This document shows, one piece after another, positions 32,858 to 36,587 of a DNA stretch of 36,587 nucleotides; the first letter of the stretch is position 1, and each line of letters opens with the position of its first letter. The stretch lies in contig CALIZL010000007.1 of the NCBI GenBank assembly GCA_938028745.1, forward strand, positions 1 to 36,587. Reading direction: 5' to 3'. The stretch comes from an uncultured Prevotella sp. (lineage in GTDB: Bacteria; Bacteroidota; Bacteroidia; Bacteroidales; Bacteroidaceae). The translations under genes were made by a program, and so were the position numbers. Below the pieces are notes generated by a model that saw nothing but the letters and a program-made list of their open reading frames with translations, had not been told where the DNA came from and made no database searches.

Positions 32858-35800
32858 TTAAATCAGGTCTTTTAGTTCATCTATTACTTCTTTTATTTCG
32901 TTTGAATGAATACTTCCATCTTCATGGTCCCTCGTAGTAAATAAGTTTTCTCCTTTTACAAATCCTATAGACTCATAGAATTTACATTTTCTTTCCCAAG
33001 ATTCTCTATAACCAGGGTTGTCAAGCATTCCTAGATGCTCCCAGATTATCGTATCACCAGATGCATCTTCGAACGTAAAATCAGGAATACATCTTCTTCC
33101 ATTTTCTTGCAGTAATTTCTCATATTCAAATTTTATTCCTTGTTCATAAAGCATATTAGCAATAATAACTTCAGACTTACTCCTTACAATAAGTCCACTT
33201 TCGGTTGTATGAATAAGGCCTTCAACATACGGAATCTTATCAATATTGTCTCGAACAGAAAAATTAAATAAATTGGAATTTCTTCTTGCCAAGACTGACT
33301 GTTGAGGTTTTGTATATTCCATTAACCATGAGATACTATCTTGTACCAATAATATTAATTTCTTTTTGGCTCTTGTTAGTGCTGTATAAATAAGCTCACG
33401 CGAAAGAATCCTTCCTCCTTTTGGCAAAACAACTAAAACACAGTCAAAATCACTTCCTTGCGACTTGTGAATAGAAATAGCATAAGCTAATTCAATTACA
33501 GAATCCTTCTCGTCTGTTTTCGATGGAAAGTACGTAAATGTCTCATTAGGTATTCCTGCGAAAACGACGGATGCCCTTTTATCTTTATTATTAGCATAGG
33601 AAACAAAACCAATTTGCCCATTTGACAATTGCTTTTCTTCTTTAGAAGGATAGCTATTTCTTTTTTCATTAAGAAGTTGAATTACCTTATCACCATAAAA
33701 GATGAAATTTGGCGCTATCTCAACTGAAAGTTTTCTGTTAGTATTTCCAACCCATTCTTGAAAATTAGTATTCAACTGATAAGTTCCCCATACTGGGTTT
33801 ATAACAGGTGATAAAACTTGGAATCTTTCGACACAATCAGGATTAGTCTTGGCAAAGTTCAAATCTGTAATCCCAATAGAATCCTTGATTCTGTCCTTCA
33901 AGTCTAATTCTGGATTTGGTAACTCTTTAACCAGAACTTCCTGTAGTTTGTCTTTCAAATCATTTTCGTTATTCCAAGTATAGACGGATAAATCCTTATC
34001 TAATTTTTTATCGATTATTTTTTCAAATATTTGATCTGCATCCTTTGCCGGCTTTTCCCCGGAGAACCAAGAAGCTAATGATAATATATCGGAGTCTCCT
34101 GTTCTAATAGTTCTAACAACAGTTTTGAGGTGAGTTATGGCTTTTTCATTATTATTATCAAGAAAGTTACATAAATCAGCAAAAGTACGTCCCGGGCCAA
34201 TAGGCGGTAATTGAGATGGATCGCCAATAAATATGATTCGTTGTACATACTTTAGATCCAAAGCATTGAGTAGAACGTAGAAGTCATTGCATGTAAGCAT
34301 GGAGCATTCATCTACAATAATATTTTTTGCTTTTGCATACTTCTTATTTTCTAAGTTGGCAGGAACAAAAGCCTCCATCTTTGACCAATTAAAGAGACCT
34401 CTTCTAGATAGGAATTGCGCTAATGTATAGGCTTGAATGTTTTCTGCCATTTTTCCTAACCGAACCCTTGCTTTTCCCGTAGGAGCTAAAAGTAGTACGC
34501 CTTCTTCTTTTATCTGCTTGGAACTTAAAAAGGCTTGTACTACAGTAGTTTTACCAGTGCCGGCAGGACCGGTCAGAACAGACAATCTTTTGTCACTGAA
34601 CATTTTTAAGGCTCTTATCTGGTCTTCTACTGCGGAACGACTTCGCTCATTTTTAGCATCATAGCCTTCTATCGAGTTGATAACTAGCGAATCCCAATCT
34701 TCATTTAAGGGAACTTTTACAGACTTTGAAGCTCTTGCTTTAAATTTTTTCCTCAAAAAATCCTCTGCGTTACTATAATATTTGAGTTGTATTGCTCCAT
34801 ATTTGTCTTCTGGAGTTATATATGTCAATATAGTCTGCATAAAGTCCCTGTTTGTCAGTAGGTAGTTTACCGGCAGTTGTAAGCTATCACTGGACAACGT
34901 GTTCTTTATTGATCTTTCAAGTTCATTGACAGACAACAAGGTGTCGCCATTTTGTAAAGCTGCCTTTAATTGATAAACTACCAAAGAACGGATTCTTCTT
35001 TTATCAATCATTGTTTCTACAAGAGAAGGAGTTTTAGGAGTCCACTGCCCCTGAAGCTTAGGGTCTGAAATGACTCCAAGATCAATCATCTCTGTGGTGA
35101 CGACATTCTCCTCGCCTAAACTACAATCTTCACTTATGATATATGGATTCTCAAGTAGTTCTGTATATTTTTCTGGGTGCCCGTACCATTTCTCTATAAT
35201 ATCCGATGTAATTTCAAAACGAGACAAGAGTGATAATACATTACGTGATTCTTCAGAAATGCTTTTCCACGTGTCTTTATACAAAGGCAACTCACATTCG
35301 TATACAATATCTTTCAGAGATATCTTTCCTGACATTAATTGATCAAATGCTAACCAAGGATTATCTTTTGATTTGCAAAAACCATTATTACGAAGATCCT
35401 GTTCTATTATATAGGCATAATTTACTCCTATCGCACGTAAAGATTCAGCAAAAGAAGGGAATGGACCGATTAGATCCTTTACTTTTGCTATCTGCTCATC
35501 TATCCATAAAATCTGCTTTTTCCAATTCCCCCCTACGAGCTTATGTTCTATAACTTTTTCTAAACATTTTCTAGCAGCATCTAAAATAATGAGCATGCTA
35601 TGGCTGCTTATATAATTACACCCATAGGAAAGTTCATTGAAAATCCGTTGGCTATTGCCAAGTTTATCTAATGATAGTTTTATTTCACTGACTACTTCTT
35701 CCTTCTTCTTGCCAGTGATTTTATTTATATAGTCATCGTCCAAATCTAAATATTCATGATATGGAAGAAGGAAACCCTTAGATTTGTCTAAATTTTGACG

Positions 35801-36457
35801 TATTCCATGCTCAAATATTAGATCCCAAAAAGGATATGTATATTCAGCCTTTGAATCGTAACTCTTTATTTCATGAACCCTTTTAACGTTTCCCATTCCT
35901 ACAATCAATCTAGAACAGTCCTCATCAACGGGGTTCCCATTTTTGCAATAAAAAACAGCTATAGAGGAATCTGGGATAATATTTGATGAAAATTTTTTAA
36001 GAATGGCGTATTGGCGTTCTCTGCCAAACACCCAACTTGTAGGGAAAGTCGCCTCTTCTTCTTTTGGCAAATTTGGGTACCTCTTGTCTAATTCTTCTTG
36101 GCTGTCCTTATTTAAATACTTGAAAGGAATTCCAAAGACACTATAGGGATTCAATGAAATCTCTGTTGGCAACAATTTGCTCTGTGGGTTATTTTTATTC
36201 CAAGCATAAACATGAGTAAATGTTCGATTAAAAGACTTCTCACTCATAAAGCCCCCATTTTCAGTCATACATGCTGGCATATCTTGGCTTGAAAGTTCAA
36301 AGAAGGTTTTGCCCGAAAGACTTTGTTCTTTTTCAATATCCTTTTTTTCTGATATATTATGGAACATCATGCAAAATGGGTTGTTTTTTGGACAGTTGCA
36401 AACCGAGCCATTCCATTTTTTATCATGCCATGGTACTCTGATAGAAATATGTTTCAT
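32858..36457 (-). CDS. Large RecD-like SF1 helicase with Cys-bearing N-terminus and C-terminal PD-(D/E)XK-like nuclease
   Basis: 1199 residues. Residues 1-70 hold ISIRVPWHDKKWNGSVC, then Cys22 and Cys29, and later Cys63 (PACMTENGGFM), possibly a metal site. Residues ~150-560 are mostly helical; NPYIISED near 437 recalls the linker region of RecD2 helicases. The helicase core has Walker A GPAGTGKT at 630-637, Walker B IIVDECSM at 713-720, motif III IGDPSQLPPIGPG at 744-756, AISIHKSQGSDF at 993-1004 and YTALTRAKKKL at 1024-1034. Residues ~1085-1165 look like a PD-(D/E)XK nuclease: SKSE at 1093-1096, PDF at 1125-1127, WEHLG at 1139-1143. The base composition is visibly more AT-rich than the rest of the window, suggesting transfer. 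A gene ends 21 bp upstream on the same strand. A DNA-processing or anti-phage role is inference. Confidence 0.88.
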   Translation of the reverse strand: MKHISIRVPWHDKKWNGSVCNCPKNNPFCMMFHNISEKKDIEKEQSLSGKTFFELSSQDMPACMTENGGFMSEKSFNRTFTHVYAWNKNNPQSKLLPTEISLNPYSVFGIPFKYLNKDSQEELDKRYPNLPKEEEATFPTSWVFGRERQYAILKKFSSNIIPDSSIAVFYCKNGNPVDEDCSRLIVGMGNVKRVHEIKSYDSKAEYTYPFWDLIFEHGIRQNLDKSKGFLLPYHEYLDLDDDYINKITGKKKEEVVSEIKLSLDKLGNSQRIFNELSYGCNYISSHSMLIILDAARKCLEKVIEHKLVGGNWKKQILWIDEQIAKVKDLIGPFPSFAESLRAIGVNYAYIIEQDLRNNGFCKSKDNPWLAFDQLMSGKISLKDIVYECELPLYKDTWKSISEESRNVLSLLSRFEITSDIIEKWYGHPEKYTELLENPYIISEDCSLGEENVVTTEMIDLGVISDPKLQGQWTPKTPSLVETMIDKRRIRSLVVYQLKAALQNGDTLLSVNELERSIKNTLSSDSLQLPVNYLLTNRDFMQTILTYITPEDKYGAIQLKYYSNAEDFLRKKFKARASKSVKVPLNEDWDSLVINSIEGYDAKNERSRSAVEDQIRALKMFSDKRLSVLTGPAGTGKTTVVQAFLSSKQIKEEGVLLLAPTGKARVRLGKMAENIQAYTLAQFLSRRGLFNWSKMEAFVPANLENKKYAKAKNIIVDECSMLTCNDFYVLLNALDLKYVQRIIFIGDPSQLPPIGPGRTFADLCNFLDNNNEKAITHLKTVVRTIRTGDSDILSLASWFSGEKPAKDADQIFEKIIDKKLDKDLSVYTWNNENDLKDKLQEVLVKELPNPELDLKDRIKDSIGITDLNFAKTNPDCVERFQVLSPVINPVWGTYQLNTNFQEWVGNTNRKLSVEIAPNFIFYGDKVIQLLNEKRNSYPSKEEKQLSNGQIGFVSYANNKDKRASVVFAGIPNETFTYFPSKTDEKDSVIELAYAISIHKSQGSDFDCVLVVLPKGGRILSRELIYTALTRAKKKLILLVQDSISWLMEYTKPQQSVLARRNSNLFNFSVRDNIDKIPYVEGLIHTTESGLIVRSKSEVIIANMLYEQGIKFEYEKLLQENGRRCIPDFTFEDASGDTIIWEHLGMLDNPGYRESWERKCKFYESIGFVKGENLFTTRDHEDGSIHSNEIKEVIDELKDLI

Positions 36458-36478
36458 CTGTTTTCTAAAAAATATCGA

Positions 36479-36587
36479 CTATGTTGATAACCTTAATTCC
36501 GCAGCATAAATTCTTGTGAGAACTCCAAGTGCCTGAGAAACAAAGTTCTCAAAACACTTGGATATGTCAGAAATTTCACCTATCTTG
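36479..36587 (-). CDS. 3' end of a gene upstream of the helicase (partial)
   Basis: The minus strand is open from the window edge to TAG at 36479-36481, giving about 35 residues: KIGEISDISKCFENFVSQAL then GVLTRIYAAELRLST. The composition is protein-like, AT-rich like the helicase gene, and the gap to the helicase start is only 21 bp, as in an operon. The family cannot be told from this tail. Chance openness over 35 codons is possible. Confidence 0.5.
   Translation of the reverse strand, partial: KIGEISDISKCFENFVSQALGVLTRIYAAELRLST

Overview
The window reads as chromosomal DNA of a Bacteroidales bacterium, most likely in or near Prevotellaceae. The evidence is a SusC/SusD outer-membrane pair, DUF4843 and PKD-like lipoproteins, a fimbrillin-type surface lipoprotein, three secreted proteins ending in type IX secretion (T9SS) sorting domains, and promoters of the Bacteroidetes type (TAnnTTTG at about -7). 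No rRNA, tRNA, CRISPR array, transposase or phage gene was seen.

Layout, left to right. 1-924: intergenic DNA with one copy of a roughly 500-bp non-coding repeat, then a promoter. 925-4860 (+): two T9SS-exported proteins, the second a phosphodiester glycosidase. 5058-8661 (-): a small membrane protein, a TRIC/YicG-type channel, a D-2-hydroxyacid dehydrogenase, and rarA behind a promoter that predicts a leaderless mRNA. 9062-9560: an inverted copy of the 500-bp repeat. 9712-10906 (-): a secreted barrel-like protein and an orphan, apparently nonsense-truncated Phd/YefM antitoxin. 11263-15624 (+): clpP, clpX and recQ (proteolysis and repair). 16431-26197 (+): a Sus-like uptake locus of SusC, SusD, DUF4843 lipoprotein, PKD-like lipoprotein and a zinc metalloprotease. 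It has no glycoside hydrolase, so a peptide or glycoprotein substrate is plausible. Five palindromic 22-bp repeats lie inside it. 26616-28181 (-): a secreted endonuclease I with a T9SS tail. 28496-31025 (+): a small putative lipoprotein and a large fimbrillin/leucine-rich-repeat lipoprotein. 31424-32236: the 5' stump of an outer-membrane receptor gene that runs into low-complexity repeats and then the third copy of the 500-bp repeat. 32565-36587 (mostly -): small ORFs, then an AT-rich operon whose second gene is a 1199-residue RecD-like helicase with an unusual Cys-bearing N-terminus and a C-terminal PD-(D/E)XK-like nuclease. The first gene of that operon runs off the window.

The two strongest candidates for undescribed biology are (i) the 500-bp repeat family, whose core is an array of 22-bp units that strictly alternate between two subtypes (a 44-bp higher-order unit), and (ii) the AT-rich helicase-nuclease operon at the right end, which looks like a horizontally acquired, possibly defensive, system. 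All calls come from reading the sequence; no database search was run.
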